Notes under the pieces: model-generated
What the model saw: only the letters and a program-made list of their open reading frames with translations
What the model was told of the DNA's origin: nothing
The model's database searches: none
Translations under genes and position numbers: made by a program
Shown here: positions 1 to 9,371 of the stretch, in pieces
Layout: every line of letters starts with the position of its first letter
How positions within the stretch are numbered: position 1 is the first letter of the stretch
NCBI RefSeq assembly: GCF_001713475.1
Contig: NZ_CP016499.1
Coordinates: 372,001-436,000, forward strand
Direction of reading: 5' to 3'
Length of the DNA: 64,000 nt
From: Agrobacterium sp. RAC06
GTDB lineage: Bacteria; Pseudomonadota; Alphaproteobacteria; Rhizobiales; Rhizobiaceae

Positions 1-763
1 AGGCGTTGGGCAGATCGCGATAGGGGCGGCCGCTGACTGCCGAGATCATGTCCACGGTCTCGCTGCGCTCCGGCGCGTGGAAAAACAGCTCCGTTTCCGT
101 GCCCGGACACATCTGCTGGCATTGCGCCGCATCGCGGCCGAAGTTCATCGCCGAGGTCTGTGACGAGATCGGGAAGAAACCGCCATCGCAGGTGCGCACA
201 CACAGCGTGCGGACATTGCCGCTGGGCATCATGCTCATCGGCGGTGGCGGCGCTGAGTAGGCGGCTTCGGCTGCCCGGTCCGGACGATAGGGTTCCGCCA
301 GCGTGTCGAGGTAAGGGATACGCTCTGCTTCTTCCGGATAAGCCGCTTGATCCGGCCCACAACCATTCGCCTCAAGTGCTGTGACGAGGGCGGCGCGCGC
401 ATCTTCTACGCGGCTTTCGCGCAGATCCGAAAGCCTTGCTGCCAGGATGTCGCGATTGGCCTCCATGCGGGAGATTGCCGATGCCAGATCGCTGCAGTCA
501 TTGCCGCCATCGGGACGGATCTGGACGATGGACGAGGTCAGGCATCGCAGCCGCCGCTGATCCTGGCGGGCCTTGCGAAGTTCGAGGTTCTGCTGGGCTA
601 TGGCGCTGGCATAGCTGTTAATTTCAGGCGACTGTCCGCCCTGTTCGACCAGAACCAGCCTGTCGCGCAGCCGCTCGCAGAGCGCCGAGGCCTCAGCCTC
701 GTTCGGCAGCGCGCTGCCGAGGGCGATCAGCAAAGCAATGGAACTGACTATCCTGCTCGGCAC
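1..763 (-). CDS. DUF2865 family secreted protein, C-terminus cut by the window edge
   Basis: The minus-strand frame from a GTG at 763 is open to the window edge, giving about 254 residues with the C-terminus missing. It begins with a typical signal peptide: a short basic start (PSRIV), a hydrophobic core (ALLIALGSAL) and an A-E-A cleavage region near residue 25. A helical, charged central part follows (about residues 40-140), then the most diagnostic stretch, VRTCDGGFFPISSQ followed by a cysteine-containing segment (QCQQMCPG) and ELFFH. This combination is the signature of DUF2865, a family of unknown function common in Rhizobiales. No better upstream ATG exists in frame. The gene lies downstream of luxI on the same strand but is separated from it by a strong terminator, so it is probably an independent transcript. 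Family call good, function unknown. Confidence 0.75.
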   Translation of the reverse strand, partial: MPSRIVSSIALLIALGSALPNEAEASALCERLRDRLVLVEQGGQSPEINSYASAIAQQNLELRKARQDQRRLRCLTSSIVQIRPDGGNDCSDLASAISRMEANRDILAARLSDLRESRVEDARAALVTALEANGCGPDQAAYPEEAERIPYLDTLAEPYRPDRAAEAAYSAPPPPMSMMPSGNVRTLCVRTCDGGFFPISSQTSAMNFGRDAAQCQQMCPGTETELFFHAPERSETVDMISAVSGRPYRDLPNA

Positions 764-849
764 ATCCGGATCCCAGTTGTCGTTTGCAGGGCGGAGGACG
801 ACCCTAGTGACATCAGGATAGCCGAGTGCCGGCCAAATGAAAATGACGG

Positions 850-888
850 ATGACGTGGCGGAGGCGCGAGCGGCCATCCGCCACGTCT
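850..888 (-). terminator. Rho-independent terminator of luxI
   Basis: An 11-bp perfect inverted repeat (GACGTGGCGGA / TCCGCCACGTC) lies a few bases after the luxI stop codon. On the minus strand it is followed by a T-rich tract (CATTTTCATTT). It separates luxI from the DUF2865 gene. Confidence 0.75.
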
Positions 889-892
889 CGCG

Positions 893-1534
893 TCAGGCGG
901 CCTGCGCTGCCGTCAGGGTCATCGGCGCTTCGAGCACGCTGCCGTCGATTGCTGCCACCGCCTTCATTCGATCGAGCAGATCCTGCGACACCTCCCAGGA
1001 GACTGCGACCGCCTGGACCACACCGATCCGCTGAGGTTCACCGATCCGAATGCCCGGGCACCCCATACGTTTGAACATGCGTTCCAGGAAAACATCGGTG
1101 ACGGTAACGATATGGCTGAGACCGGATGCAAGGCCCAGCTCGCCCACCCCGCACATCAATTCGGCCGCCGCGATCGTCACCTGGTTGCTTGCCCGGTCTT
1201 GAGAAATCTCCGGATCGATGCAGAAGCGGCTCGATTCCCAGACTGCTGCGCTGCGGATCTGCGGTCCATCACCGAGGAGGACGGGAAAGGTGTCGTCGAG
1301 CATGTTGGGGCCGAGCGTCGGCAGCAGGCGCAATGACCCGCGCAGTTTTCCCTCGTCGCCATAGGAGAGGACATAGAGAGGATTGGCGCGATCATAGTCG
1401 TCGATTTCCCAGGCGTCGCGCACCTGGACGTCCCAACCCAACAGGTCATGGAAGACCCGCTTTCTCAACCTGTGCATGGCGTCGATATCGGCGGGAAACT
1501 GATTGCGACGGGTGCCGTTGATGATCCTGATCAT
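893..1534 (-). CDS. Acyl-homoserine-lactone synthase, LuxI family
   Basis: This 213-residue protein would make an N-acyl-homoserine lactone signal from S-adenosylmethionine and an acyl carrier-protein thioester in the cytoplasm. The conserved LuxI residues are visible: R-x3-F-x5-W (RKRVFHDLLGW), the acidic pair in EIDDYDRANPLYV, GSLRLLPT with the conserved Arg, and WESSRF carrying the catalytic Glu and Arg. An ATG at 1534 was chosen over one at 1570 because AAGGAG lies 8 bases upstream of it and the first residues (MIRIINGT) match the usual family start. It lies downstream of a luxR gene on the same strand, 121 bp away, in the arrangement of SinR/SinI-type systems. The acyl chain it makes cannot be read from sequence. 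Confidence 0.93.
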   Translation of the reverse strand: MIRIINGTRRNQFPADIDAMHRLRKRVFHDLLGWDVQVRDAWEIDDYDRANPLYVLSYGDEGKLRGSLRLLPTLGPNMLDDTFPVLLGDGPQIRSAAVWESSRFCIDPEISQDRASNQVTIAAAELMCGVGELGLASGLSHIVTVTDVFLERMFKRMGCPGIRIGEPQRIGVVQAVAVSWEVSQDLLDRMKAVAAIDGSVLEAPMTLTAAQAA

Positions 1535-1594
1535 GCTTTGCTCCTTCTTGCAGAACGGAACAGGCAGCATGCGTTTCCCAGGAAAATTCTAAAA

Positions 1595-1610
1595 CTGGCG
1601 GTGGCGCCAG
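1595..1610. promoter_or_regulatory. Inverted repeat between luxR and luxI (lux-box candidate or luxR terminator)
   Basis: CTGGCG-GTGG-CGCCAG lies in the luxR-luxI gap. On the minus strand it is followed by TTTTAGAATTTT, so it could be the luxR terminator. Its place upstream of luxI also suits an AHL-receptor operator. The sequence alone does not decide between these. Confidence 0.4.
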
Positions 1611-1655
1611 CTTTCGGAAATGCAATCTATGATATCGTGAAGGGATTTCTCCTTG

Positions 1656-2363
1656 TCATGGGGATTCTGGCTCGACGAGCCGCGGGATCAGGCCGCGCCA
1701 GACTGCTTCCGCGACGGCCTGGGCATTGTTGACGACGTCGAGCTTCTGCCGCGCATTGGCCATGAAATGCCGGATGGTTCGTTCGGAGATGCCGAGGATG
1801 ACGGCTGTTTCCCAATAGCTCTTGCCGGCTGCGATCCATGCCAGTGTTTCGCGTTCTCGACGGGTGAGAGGACGGGCGCGGGCCGCTTCCAGCTGTGCAT
1901 CGGTCGATGCTCTGGCGAGGCGCGCGTTCAACAAGGTGCCGAGGCTCAGCATGTCGCGGTCATGGGCGCGGCGCCAGGCCGCCAGGCCCTCCGCAGTGGC
2001 GTTCAACTCGACCAGCAGACAGCTTTGCCGTCCCGGCAGGGGGTAGCCGACGATCCGGTGGTCGCGATTTGCGCTGCGCTGCCATGCCTTGAGCTCGACA
2101 GGTTGAAGCCCTGGCAAGAGGCTGGCGATCTGTTCAAAAGCCGCTTTGCGGTTGAGTGAGCGGGCGAGGTGAAGGGAATTTCGTCGGTGGCTGTCGTGAA
2201 TGTTGTGGGCGCGCAGGCGTGCGCTAGCGATCAATCCACCGAGATAGGTGATGCGGCCCGTCCGGTAAGCGCTCTGAAGCCTTGACAGGAAGTCTCCGGG
2301 ATCAAGCGTCTCCTGCCGCTCCAGCAACTCCAAGAGATCGAAATACGTGCCTGAGAGCCCCAT
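1656..2363 (-). CDS. LuxR-family AHL-responsive transcriptional regulator
   Basis: A 235-residue quorum-sensing regulator with an N-terminal autoinducer-binding-type region (about residues 1-160) and a C-terminal LuxR helix-turn-helix. The latter is clear: LTRRERETLAWIAAGKSYWE, then AVILGISERTIRHFMANARQKL. The open frame extends upstream to 2513, inside the end of maeB, but those extra 50 residues are unlike the family. An ATG at 2363 gives the normal LuxR length, although its ribosome site is weak. It is the likely receptor for the signal made by the adjacent LuxI. The two genes together probably form a complete circuit, with luxI as the likely target. Confidence 0.88.
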   Translation of the reverse strand: MGLSGTYFDLLELLERQETLDPGDFLSRLQSAYRTGRITYLGGLIASARLRAHNIHDSHRRNSLHLARSLNRKAAFEQIASLLPGLQPVELKAWQRSANRDHRIVGYPLPGRQSCLLVELNATAEGLAAWRRAHDRDMLSLGTLLNARLARASTDAQLEAARARPLTRRERETLAWIAAGKSYWETAVILGISERTIRHFMANARQKLDVVNNAQAVAEAVWRGLIPRLVEPESP

Positions 2364-2436
2364 CAACAATACCCGAGATTTCAAGGGGCGCAGTGTCGGG
2401 GCTACAGCTTTGGCTTGTCCAGATGGCAAATTTCGT

Positions 2437-2470
2437 GAAAGCGAGCGGCAAACCTGATCGCCGCTCGCAA
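2437..2470 (-). terminator. Terminator of malic enzyme gene
   Basis: A 9-bp stem, GCGAGCGGC (2441-2449) with GCCGCTCGC (2460-2468), lies just after the maeB stop. It is followed on the minus strand by TTTCACGAAATTT. Confidence 0.65.
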
Positions 2471-2478
2471 AAGCTTTT

Positions 2479-4794
2479 TCAGACCGCCGGCTGCGAAGCC
2501 TCGACGACGGCAAGCGCCGCCATGTTGACGACGCCGCGCGACGTGACCGAGGTGGACAGCACGTGGGCGGGCAGGGCGGCGCCGAGGAGGATCGGGCCTA
2601 CATGCAGCGCGTCCATCATCATGCGGACGATGCCGAGCGATATATTCGCGGCATCGAGGTTCGGGAAGACGAGCAGGTTTGCTTCGCCGGTCAGCGTGCT
2701 GTCCGGCATGGCGCGCTTGCGCAGAACTTCCGACAGCGCCGAACCGCCCTGCATTTCGCCGTCGACCTCCAGATCAGGGGCGCCAGCGCGGATGATTTCC
2801 AGCGCCCGGCGCATCTTCGAGGCGCTGGCGGACGGCCGCGAACCGAAGTTCGAATGCGACAGGAGGGCTGCCTTGGGTGCAATGCCGAAGCGACGGATTT
2901 CCTGGGCCGCCAGCATCGTCATTTCGGCGATCTCTTCCGCACTCGGATCGTCGGTGACGAAGGTGTCGGTGAAGAAGATTGCACCGCGCTGCGAGATCAG
3001 AAGGCTCAAGCCCGAATAGTCGCGTACACCGGCGCGCTTTCCGATGATCTGGCGAACGTCGCGCACGTGGCGGTCGAAACGGCCTTCTACGCCGCAGATC
3101 AACGCATCTGCGTCACCGCGTTTCACAGCCAGGGCACCAATCACGGTGGTGTTGGTGCGCACGATCGTGCGAGCCGCTTCCGGGTTGATGCCGGCGCGGC
3201 CGACGAGGGCGAAGTAGTCGTCGACATAGTCGCGGTAGCGCGGATCGTCTTCCGGGTTGACCAGTTGGAAATCGGTGCCCGGGCGGATGCGCAGGCCATA
3301 GCGCTTCAGGCGGGTCTCGATGATCTGCGGGCGGCCGATCAGGATCGGTTCGCCGATGCCGTCTTCGAGCAGCACCTGGGCGGCACGCAGCACGCGCTCG
3401 TCTTCACCTTCGGAGAAGATCACACGCTTTTTGGACGCAGTCTTCGCTGCCGCGAAGATCGGCTTCATCACGAAGCCGGAGCGGAAGACGAAGCGGTTCA
3501 ACTGGTCGAGATAGGTGTCAAAATCGGCAATCGGGCGGCGAGCGACGCCGCTGTCTGCCGCGGCCTTGGCGACAGCCGGTGCGATGCGCAGGATGAGACG
3601 CGGATCAAACGGCGAGGGGATGAGATAATCCGGACCAAAGGTCGGCGTTTCCCCGGTATAGGCCTTGGCCGCGACTTCCGAGACTTCTTCGCGGGCGAGC
3701 GCTGCAATCGCACGCACCGCCGCCATCTTCATCTCTTCGTTGATGGTGGTTGCGCCACAGTCGAGCGCGCCGCGGAAGATATAGGGGAAGCACAGGACGT
3801 TGTTGACCTGGTTCGGGAAATCCGAGCGGCCGGTGCAGATCATCGCGTCCGGACGGGCGGCGCGCGCCTCTTCCGGCATGATCTCGGGCTTCGGGTTGGC
3901 CAGGGCCATGATCAGGGGCTTCGGCGCCATGCGGGCCAGCAGTTCCGGCTTCAGGACGCCGGCTGCCGAGAGGCCGAGGAAGACGTCGGCATCGTCGATG
4001 CTTTCGGAGAGCGCGCGCTTTTCGGTTTCCTGGGCGTAGACTTCCTTCCAGGGATCCATCAGCTCGTTGCGGCCCTTATAGACGAGACCCTCGATGTCGT
4101 GCACCCAAATATTCTCGCGCTTGGCACCGAGGATGACGAGCAGGTTGAGGCAGGCAAGGGCGGCTGCACCGGCACCCGAGGCGACGATCTTGACGTCCGC
4201 AATGGTCTTGCCGGCCAGTTCCAGACCGTTCAGGATAGCGGCCGCAACGATGATCGCGGTTCCGTGCTGGTCGTCGTGAAAGACCGGGATGTTCATCTTG
4301 GCGCGGAGCTGGTCTTCGACCTGGAAACATTCCGGTGCCTTGATGTCTTCGAGGTTGATACCGCCGAAGGTCGGCTCCAGCGCGGAGATGGTGGAAACCA
4401 TCTGATCAACACCGGGTGCATCGATTTCGATGTCGAAAACGTCGATGCCGGCGAACTTCTTGAAGAGGACGGCCTTGCCTTCCATGACAGGCTTGGAGGC
4501 GAGCGGTCCGATATTGCCGAGGCCGAGAACGGCCGTACCGTTGGAGATGACGGCGACGAGGTTGGAGCGCGCCGTGTAGTCATCGGCTGCTGCCGGATCG
4601 TCCTTGATGGCGAGACAGGGGGCGGCGACGCCGGGCGAATAGGCAAGCGCCAGGTCGCGCTGGTTGCCAAGCGGCTTGGTGGCCTGGATCTCCAGTTTCC
4701 CGGGACGGGGATAGCGGTGATAGAAAAGCGCCTGCTCGTCGAGATCAGCGGTCGGGTTTGCAACTTGCGGCTTGTTCTTGTCCTGAGAAGTCAT
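2479..4794 (-). CDS. maeB: Malic enzyme with C-terminal phosphotransacetylase-like domain
   Basis: A 771-residue cytoplasmic enzyme that decarboxylates malate to pyruvate, supplying NAD(P)H and pyruvate during growth on C4-dicarboxylates. The malic-enzyme part spans about residues 1-430 ([46 protein letters not shown], the dinucleotide motif SGAGAAAL). The C-terminal part (about 440-760) resembles phosphate acetyltransferase ([36 protein letters not shown]) but in known homologues is not a catalytic Pta. Length and sequence closely match rhizobial Dme/Tme. The ATG at 4794 fits the family start. A GTG at 4821, close to an AAGGAG, would add nine residues. Whether it is the NAD- or NADP-preferring form is uncertain. 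Confidence 0.92.
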   Translation of the reverse strand: MTSQDKNKPQVANPTADLDEQALFYHRYPRPGKLEIQATKPLGNQRDLALAYSPGVAAPCLAIKDDPAAADDYTARSNLVAVISNGTAVLGLGNIGPLASKPVMEGKAVLFKKFAGIDVFDIEIDAPGVDQMVSTISALEPTFGGINLEDIKAPECFQVEDQLRAKMNIPVFHDDQHGTAIIVAAAILNGLELAGKTIADVKIVASGAGAAALACLNLLVILGAKRENIWVHDIEGLVYKGRNELMDPWKEVYAQETEKRALSESIDDADVFLGLSAAGVLKPELLARMAPKPLIMALANPKPEIMPEEARAARPDAMICTGRSDFPNQVNNVLCFPYIFRGALDCGATTINEEMKMAAVRAIAALAREEVSEVAAKAYTGETPTFGPDYLIPSPFDPRLILRIAPAVAKAAADSGVARRPIADFDTYLDQLNRFVFRSGFVMKPIFAAAKTASKKRVIFSEGEDERVLRAAQVLLEDGIGEPILIGRPQIIETRLKRYGLRIRPGTDFQLVNPEDDPRYRDYVDDYFALVGRAGINPEAARTIVRTNTTVIGALAVKRGDADALICGVEGRFDRHVRDVRQIIGKRAGVRDYSGLSLLISQRGAIFFTDTFVTDDPSAEEIAEMTMLAAQEIRRFGIAPKAALLSHSNFGSRPSASASKMRRALEIIRAGAPDLEVDGEMQGGSALSEVLRKRAMPDSTLTGEANLLVFPNLDAANISLGIVRMMMDALHVGPILLGAALPAHVLSTSVTSRGVVNMAALAVVEASQPAV

Positions 4795-4993
4795 CGGTTC
4801 ACCGGCAATTCCTGTCTTCACTTACTCCTTGTCGTCATACACGAATTGGCTGCGAGTGGTAGACTTTAGTTCCGCGATCCCCTGTCTGTGGAATGCGTGC
4901 CGGAACCGGCGATCCGCCGCGAATCTCCCGATGTCATCTTCCTGAAACACGAGTCTGATTAAGCGCTCATCAGACAGCGATGAGGACCGTGCC

Positions 4994-5851
4994 GTGAAAG
5001 ACGCCAGCGAAACACGCCATTTCAGGACCCTGTTCATTTCGGACGTTCACCTCGGATCGAAAGCCGCCAAGACCGACTTTCTCCTGGATTTTCTGCGCAC
5101 GCACGAGGCCGACACCATCATCCTGGTCGGTGATATCGTCGACGGCTGGCGTCTGAAGCGCAGCTGGTACTGGCCGCAGTCCTGCAATGACGTTGTGCAG
5201 AAACTGCTGCGCAAGGCCCGCAAAGGCACGCGCATCGTTTACATTCCCGGCAATCACGATGAGTTCATGCGCGACTTCCCGGGCATCCATTTCGGTGGCA
5301 TCGAAGTTGCGCAGCGGATCGTGCACGAGATGGCCGACGGCAAGAAATATCTGGTTCTGCATGGCGACGAATTCGACGTTGTGGTTCGCAACGCCCGCCT
5401 GCTCGCCTATCTCGGCGACTGGGCCTATGACACGGCGATTGCGATCAATGTCATGCTGGCGGCCGTCCGCCGTCGTCTCGGCATGCCCTACTGGTCTTTC
5501 TCCGCCTGGGCCAAGTTGCAGGTCAAACATGCGGTGAACTTCATCGGCGAATTCCAGCGGGTGGTGGCCGACGAGGCTCGTCGCGCCGAGGTTGACGGTG
5601 TCATCTGCGGCCACATCCATCATGCTGTCATGGAAGACATCGACGGGATCCACTACGTCAACACGGGCGACTGGGTCGAAAGCTGCACGGCGATCGCCGA
5701 GCACCCGGATGGCCGTCTGGAGCTGATTTCCTGGGGTCACAAGATTAGCGAAGCACCAGCGGCCAGCAAGCGTGCGAACAAACTCGTCCCCATTCTGCTG
5801 CCGAAACCGATTGCCGAAACGGCCCAGGACGACGGGATACGCGCGGCCTGA
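4994..5851 (+). CDS. LpxH-like metallophosphoesterase
   Basis: A 285-residue calcineurin-type phosphoesterase. All metal-binding blocks are present: DxH in FISDVHLG, GDxxD in VGDIVDGW, GNHD in IPGNHDEF, the His of LHGDEFD, and GHxH in CGHIHHAV. It resembles the UDP-2,3-diacylglucosamine hydrolase LpxH family (COG2908) and could be annotated as such. Alphaproteobacteria generally carry out that lipid A step with the unrelated LpxI, so the substrate here is open. The GTG start at 4994 is supported by TGAGGA about 8 bases upstream. It is divergent from maeB and followed by the Mla-type operon on the same strand after 120 bp. Confidence 0.82.
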   Translation: MKDASETRHFRTLFISDVHLGSKAAKTDFLLDFLRTHEADTIILVGDIVDGWRLKRSWYWPQSCNDVVQKLLRKARKGTRIVYIPGNHDEFMRDFPGIHFGGIEVAQRIVHEMADGKKYLVLHGDEFDVVVRNARLLAYLGDWAYDTAIAINVMLAAVRRRLGMPYWSFSAWAKLQVKHAVNFIGEFQRVVADEARRAEVDGVICGHIHHAVMEDIDGIHYVNTGDWVESCTAIAEHPDGRLELISWGHKISEAPAASKRANKLVPILLPKPIAETAQDDGIRAA

Positions 5852-5971
5852 ACCACAGCTCTGTTGCAAAGCGGTCATGACGCCCCGCAATCGGGTTGGA
5901 AAACGCAATTAACGGTTTGCAAAGGATTTCTTCGCAGGCGGCGATGGTTATAGTGTGCAGCCATCTGTCAC

Positions 5972-7174
5972 GTGATTTGCGAACCCGGATCCCCCGGCGC
6001 GAATTTGGAAGTTGTCGCCACCTTGAGTTCGGTTGAGCAAGAAGACGCCCGTATTGAGATCGATGAGCAGCCGGACGGAAACGCCCGGCTGATCCGGCTT
6101 GCCGGTCGCTGGAAGAACAACAGCCTCAGCGCGATGATCAAATCCGCCGGCCCGTTGGTCGATTCTCCGGTCGTGCAGCGAGAGACGATCGATCTCAGTG
6201 CCGTAAGCGACATGGACACGGCCGGCGCATGGCTGGTTCGACGCTTCATCACCGAACGGCGCGAGCGCGGCGGTTCGATCGAGATCGTCGGCGGATCCCC
6301 CGGCATGCGTGAGTTGATCGAAGCCCTTCCTGAGCACGTCACTGCTCCGGAAAAGCCCGTCGATCACCGCACCCGTTTCGAGCGCATCTTCGAACCTGTC
6401 GGGAAAGTCACACTCAGCCTTTGGGGCGATCTGATCGCCATGATGTTCGTCCTCGGATCTGCTGTCCGCGGTGCGCAGACCAAGGCTGGTCGCGGCTCCG
6501 GGGTGTCTCCGGCCTCCGTGGTCAACCAGCTTGACCACATGGGGGTGAGGGCGGTGCCGATCATCGTCCTCATGTCCTTCCTGATCGGCGCGATCATCGC
6601 TCAGCAGGGCGCATTCCAGTTGCGCTATTTCGGAGCGGAAGTTTTCGTCGTCGATCTCGTCGGCATCCTGCAGCTGCGCGAAATCGGCGTGCTGCTCACC
6701 GCGATCATGATCGCGGGTCGTTCCGGCAGCGCCATCACGGCTGAAATTGGTTCGATGAAGATGCGTGAGGAAATCGATGCCCTGAAGGTCATCGGCCTCA
6801 ATCCGATCGGGGTGCTGGTCTTTCCGCGACTTGTTGCGCTGACGATTGCACTGCCCCTGCTGACGATCGTCGCCAACTTCTCGGCGCTCTACGGCGCAGC
6901 GGTCGTGGTCTGGGCCTATTCCGGCATCACATTCGATGTCTTCATCACCCGCCTTCACGAGGCGGTCGATTATTCGACGCTTGCGACCGGCATGATCAAG
7001 GCACCGTTCATGGCGCTGATCATCGGCATCATCGCGGCTGTCGAAGGCATGAAGGTGGGCGGCAGCGCCGAATCTCTCGGACGCCATGTGACAGCATCCG
7101 TGGTCAAATCGATCTTCGTTGTTATTCTCGTGGACGGGCTGTTTGCCATGTTCTACGCCGCGATCGATTTTTGA
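5972..7174 (+). CDS. mlaE: MlaE-type ABC permease with N-terminal STAS-like domain
   Basis: A 400-residue inner-membrane permease of the phospholipid-trafficking (Mla) ABC family. Residues about 25-130 look like a STAS/MlaB-like domain fused to the permease (IDLSAVSDMDTAGAWLV). Residues about 150-400 are the MlaE fold with five or so hydrophobic helices and the conserved REIGVLLTAIMIAGRSGSA and EIDALKVIGLNPI segments. It is followed after 10 bp by the ATPase and then the MCE protein, so it is the membrane core of one transporter. The start is uncertain: GTG at 5972 has no clear ribosome site, and TTG codons at 6005 or 6023 are alternatives. Confidence 0.9.
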   Translation: MICEPGSPGANLEVVATLSSVEQEDARIEIDEQPDGNARLIRLAGRWKNNSLSAMIKSAGPLVDSPVVQRETIDLSAVSDMDTAGAWLVRRFITERRERGGSIEIVGGSPGMRELIEALPEHVTAPEKPVDHRTRFERIFEPVGKVTLSLWGDLIAMMFVLGSAVRGAQTKAGRGSGVSPASVVNQLDHMGVRAVPIIVLMSFLIGAIIAQQGAFQLRYFGAEVFVVDLVGILQLREIGVLLTAIMIAGRSGSAITAEIGSMKMREEIDALKVIGLNPIGVLVFPRLVALTIALPLLTIVANFSALYGAAVVVWAYSGITFDVFITRLHEAVDYSTLATGMIKAPFMALIIGIIAAVEGMKVGGSAESLGRHVTASVVKSIFVVILVDGLFAMFYAAIDF

Positions 7175-7184
7175 GGAGGGCCAG

Positions 7185-7994
7185 ATGAACACCAGACCCT
7201 CCCAGGACCGCGAGGTCATCCTGTCGGTGAAAGATCTGACGGTCGGCTTCGGCGAGAAGATCGTTCTCGACAAGCTGAACCTCGACATCTACCGCGGCGA
7301 GATCCTCGGCTTCGTCGGAGCATCCGGCGCGGGCAAGTCCGTTCTGATGCGCACTGTGTTGCGCCTCCTGCCGCGTCGTTCCGGCAAGATCGAGATCCTC
7401 GGCGCGGATTACGATGCGGTCGACGATCTGCAGCGCATGACGCTCGACACACGCCTGGGGGTTCTTTTCCAGCACGGCGCCCTATTTTCCTCACTGACTG
7501 TGAAGGAAAACATCCAGTTGCCTATGCGTGAATATCTGGATCTGCCGCAATGGCTGATGGATGAGCTTGCCTATCTCAAGATCGAGCTGGTCGGCCTCCA
7601 TCCCGATGCTGCGGACAAATATCCATCCGAACTCTCGGGCGGCATGATCAAGCGTGCGGCACTGGCGCGTGCACTGGCGCTCGATCCGGATCTCGTCTTC
7701 CTCGACGAACCAACCTCCGGTCTCGATCCGATCGGGGCTGCCGAATTCGATGAATTGATAGCGCAGCTGCGCGACACCCTTGGATTGACCGTCTATATGG
7801 TGACCCACGATCTCGACAGCCTGTTCTCCGTCTGCGACCGTATTGCGGTCCTCGGGCAGAAGAAGGTTCTGGTCGAGGGGACGCTGGACGATATGCTCGC
7901 CTTCGATGATGCGTGGGTGCAATCCTATTTCCGGGGCAAGCGTGCCCGTTCCATTCCCCGGCCGGAGCAATCCGCCGGACATCCGGTAGAGTGA
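7185..7994 (+). CDS. mlaF: MlaF-type ABC ATPase
   Basis: A 269-residue ABC ATPase energising the Mla-type lipid transporter on the cytoplasmic side. It has Walker A (GASGAGKS), Q-loop (LFQHGALF), signature (LSGGM), Walker B (LVFLDEPTSGLDP) and the switch histidine (VTHDL). The start at 7185 has GAGGAGG about 6 bases upstream. The frame is open further upstream into mlaE, but that part is the wrong frame of mlaE. Order and spacing (10 bp after mlaE, 3 bp before mlaD) indicate an operon. Confidence 0.93.
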   Translation: MNTRPSQDREVILSVKDLTVGFGEKIVLDKLNLDIYRGEILGFVGASGAGKSVLMRTVLRLLPRRSGKIEILGADYDAVDDLQRMTLDTRLGVLFQHGALFSSLTVKENIQLPMREYLDLPQWLMDELAYLKIELVGLHPDAADKYPSELSGGMIKRAALARALALDPDLVFLDEPTSGLDPIGAAEFDELIAQLRDTLGLTVYMVTHDLDSLFSVCDRIAVLGQKKVLVEGTLDDMLAFDDAWVQSYFRGKRARSIPRPEQSAGHPVE

Positions 7995-7997
7995 GCC

Positions 7998-9371
7998 ATG
8001 GAAACCAAAGCCAATTACGCGATCGTCGGTTTTTTCACGATGCTGGTCATCGGGGCCGCCTTCGGGTTTGTCTATTGGATGGCGGAATATGGAAGGGGCG
8101 GAGAGATGGCGCCGCTTGCGATCCGCATCCCGGGCTCGGCCAACGGTCTGAGCATCGGCTCGCCCGTTCGCTTCAACGGCATCTCCGTCGGTTCGGTCCG
8201 CAATCTCTACATCGACAACGAGGACCCGAACTTCTCCGTTGCTTTCACGGAGGTGCGTGCTGATGCACCCGTGACGTCGGGCACGAAGGCTGTTCTGGAA
8301 ATTCAGGGTCTGACCGGTGCGGCTTATGTCGAGCTTTCCGGCGGAGGTCCAGGTTCCGGTGACGCGATCCTGAAGCGGGCACTCGATACCGGGGAGCCGG
8401 CCATTCTGATCGCCGACCAATCGAGCGTGACCAATCTGCTTTCGACGGCAGACCGCATCTTGCAGCGCGCTGACGGCGCTGTTGCCGAGCTGCAGGGGTT
8501 CATCGAGGATGCACGGGGACCGCTGACCAACACGGTGCGCAACGCGGAAACCTTTTCGAAATCGCTCGCAGACAATGCCCAGGGCATCGATGAATTCCTG
8601 AAGAGCGTCAGCGCCCTTTCCGATTCCGTCTCGGGCCTGTCCGGCCGCCTCGACTCGACATTGTCCGCCGCCGAAGATCTGTTCAGAGCACTCAACTCCG
8701 ACAAAATCGATCAGATCCTGACCAATACCGAGGAGGCGACGGCAAGCTTCGCGCAGGCCTCTAAGAGCATCGGGCCTGCGATCGACAGCTTCCGCGAGAC
8801 GGCCACCACCTTCCAGCGCTTTGGCAACAATGCCGATCAGACGCTTGAGAAGGTCTCCAGGCTGATCGATGCAGTGGACAGCCAGAAGATTGGCCGCGTG
8901 GTCGACGACGTCTCTGTCGCGACTGCCGATGCGCGTCAGGCCATTGCCGGCTTCCGGGATCTGTCGAACAGCATTACCGGCCGCAAGGACGATATCGACC
9001 GGGCGATCGATGACTTCACGCAGCTTGCGAACCGTCTGAACACCTCATCCCAGCAGGTCGACGGGATCCTTAGGAAGGTTGATGCGTTCCTTGGCTCAGG
9101 TGATGCAAATTCGCTCAGCGTGGAAGCCCGCAAGACGCTCGAGGCCATCCGCATGACGGCCGAGAACCTCAACGCCCAGATTGGACCGATTGCCGCCAAC
9201 CTGCAGCGCTTCTCGGCGACGGGTCTGCGCGATATCCAGACGCTGGTGAACGATACCCGCAACACCGTTCGCGGCCTGAACGAAGCGATCACCAATTTCG
9301 ACCAGGATCCGCAGCGCCTGCTCTTCGGCGGCGACACGGTCAAGGAATTCGACGGACGGACACGCCGATGA
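7998..9371 (+). CDS. mlaD: MCE-domain (MlaD-type) lipid-binding protein
   Basis: A 457-residue protein with one N-terminal membrane helix (about residues 8-28), then an MCE domain (about 38-120, with SANGLSIGSPVRFNGISVGSV and LEIQGLTGAAYVEL). A very long C-terminal helical part follows (about 150-450), rich in Ser, Asp and Gln, with repeated SRLID/QKI-like segments. E. coli MlaD is only about 180 residues, so the long helical tail is of the kind that may bridge the periplasm, as in other long MCE proteins. It starts 3 bp after mlaF and its stop overlaps the next ATG. It presumably carries lipids between the inner-membrane permease and the outer membrane. Direction of transport is not known. 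Confidence 0.9.
   Translation: METKANYAIVGFFTMLVIGAAFGFVYWMAEYGRGGEMAPLAIRIPGSANGLSIGSPVRFNGISVGSVRNLYIDNEDPNFSVAFTEVRADAPVTSGTKAVLEIQGLTGAAYVELSGGGPGSGDAILKRALDTGEPAILIADQSSVTNLLSTADRILQRADGAVAELQGFIEDARGPLTNTVRNAETFSKSLADNAQGIDEFLKSVSALSDSVSGLSGRLDSTLSAAEDLFRALNSDKIDQILTNTEEATASFAQASKSIGPAIDSFRETATTFQRFGNNADQTLEKVSRLIDAVDSQKIGRVVDDVSVATADARQAIAGFRDLSNSITGRKDDIDRAIDDFTQLANRLNTSSQQVDGILRKVDAFLGSGDANSLSVEARKTLEAIRMTAENLNAQIGPIAANLQRFSATGLRDIQTLVNDTRNTVRGLNEAITNFDQDPQRLLFGGDTVKEFDGRTRR

Noticed and set aside
2563..4869. 768-codon open frame on the plus strand opposite maeB
   Set aside because: It is antisense shadow of the malic enzyme caused by high-GC codon bias; no family motif, and maeB is clear.
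5948..7288. 446-codon minus-strand frame across the MlaE gene
   Set aside because: Charged, His/Asp-rich shadow with no motif, opposite a clear permease.
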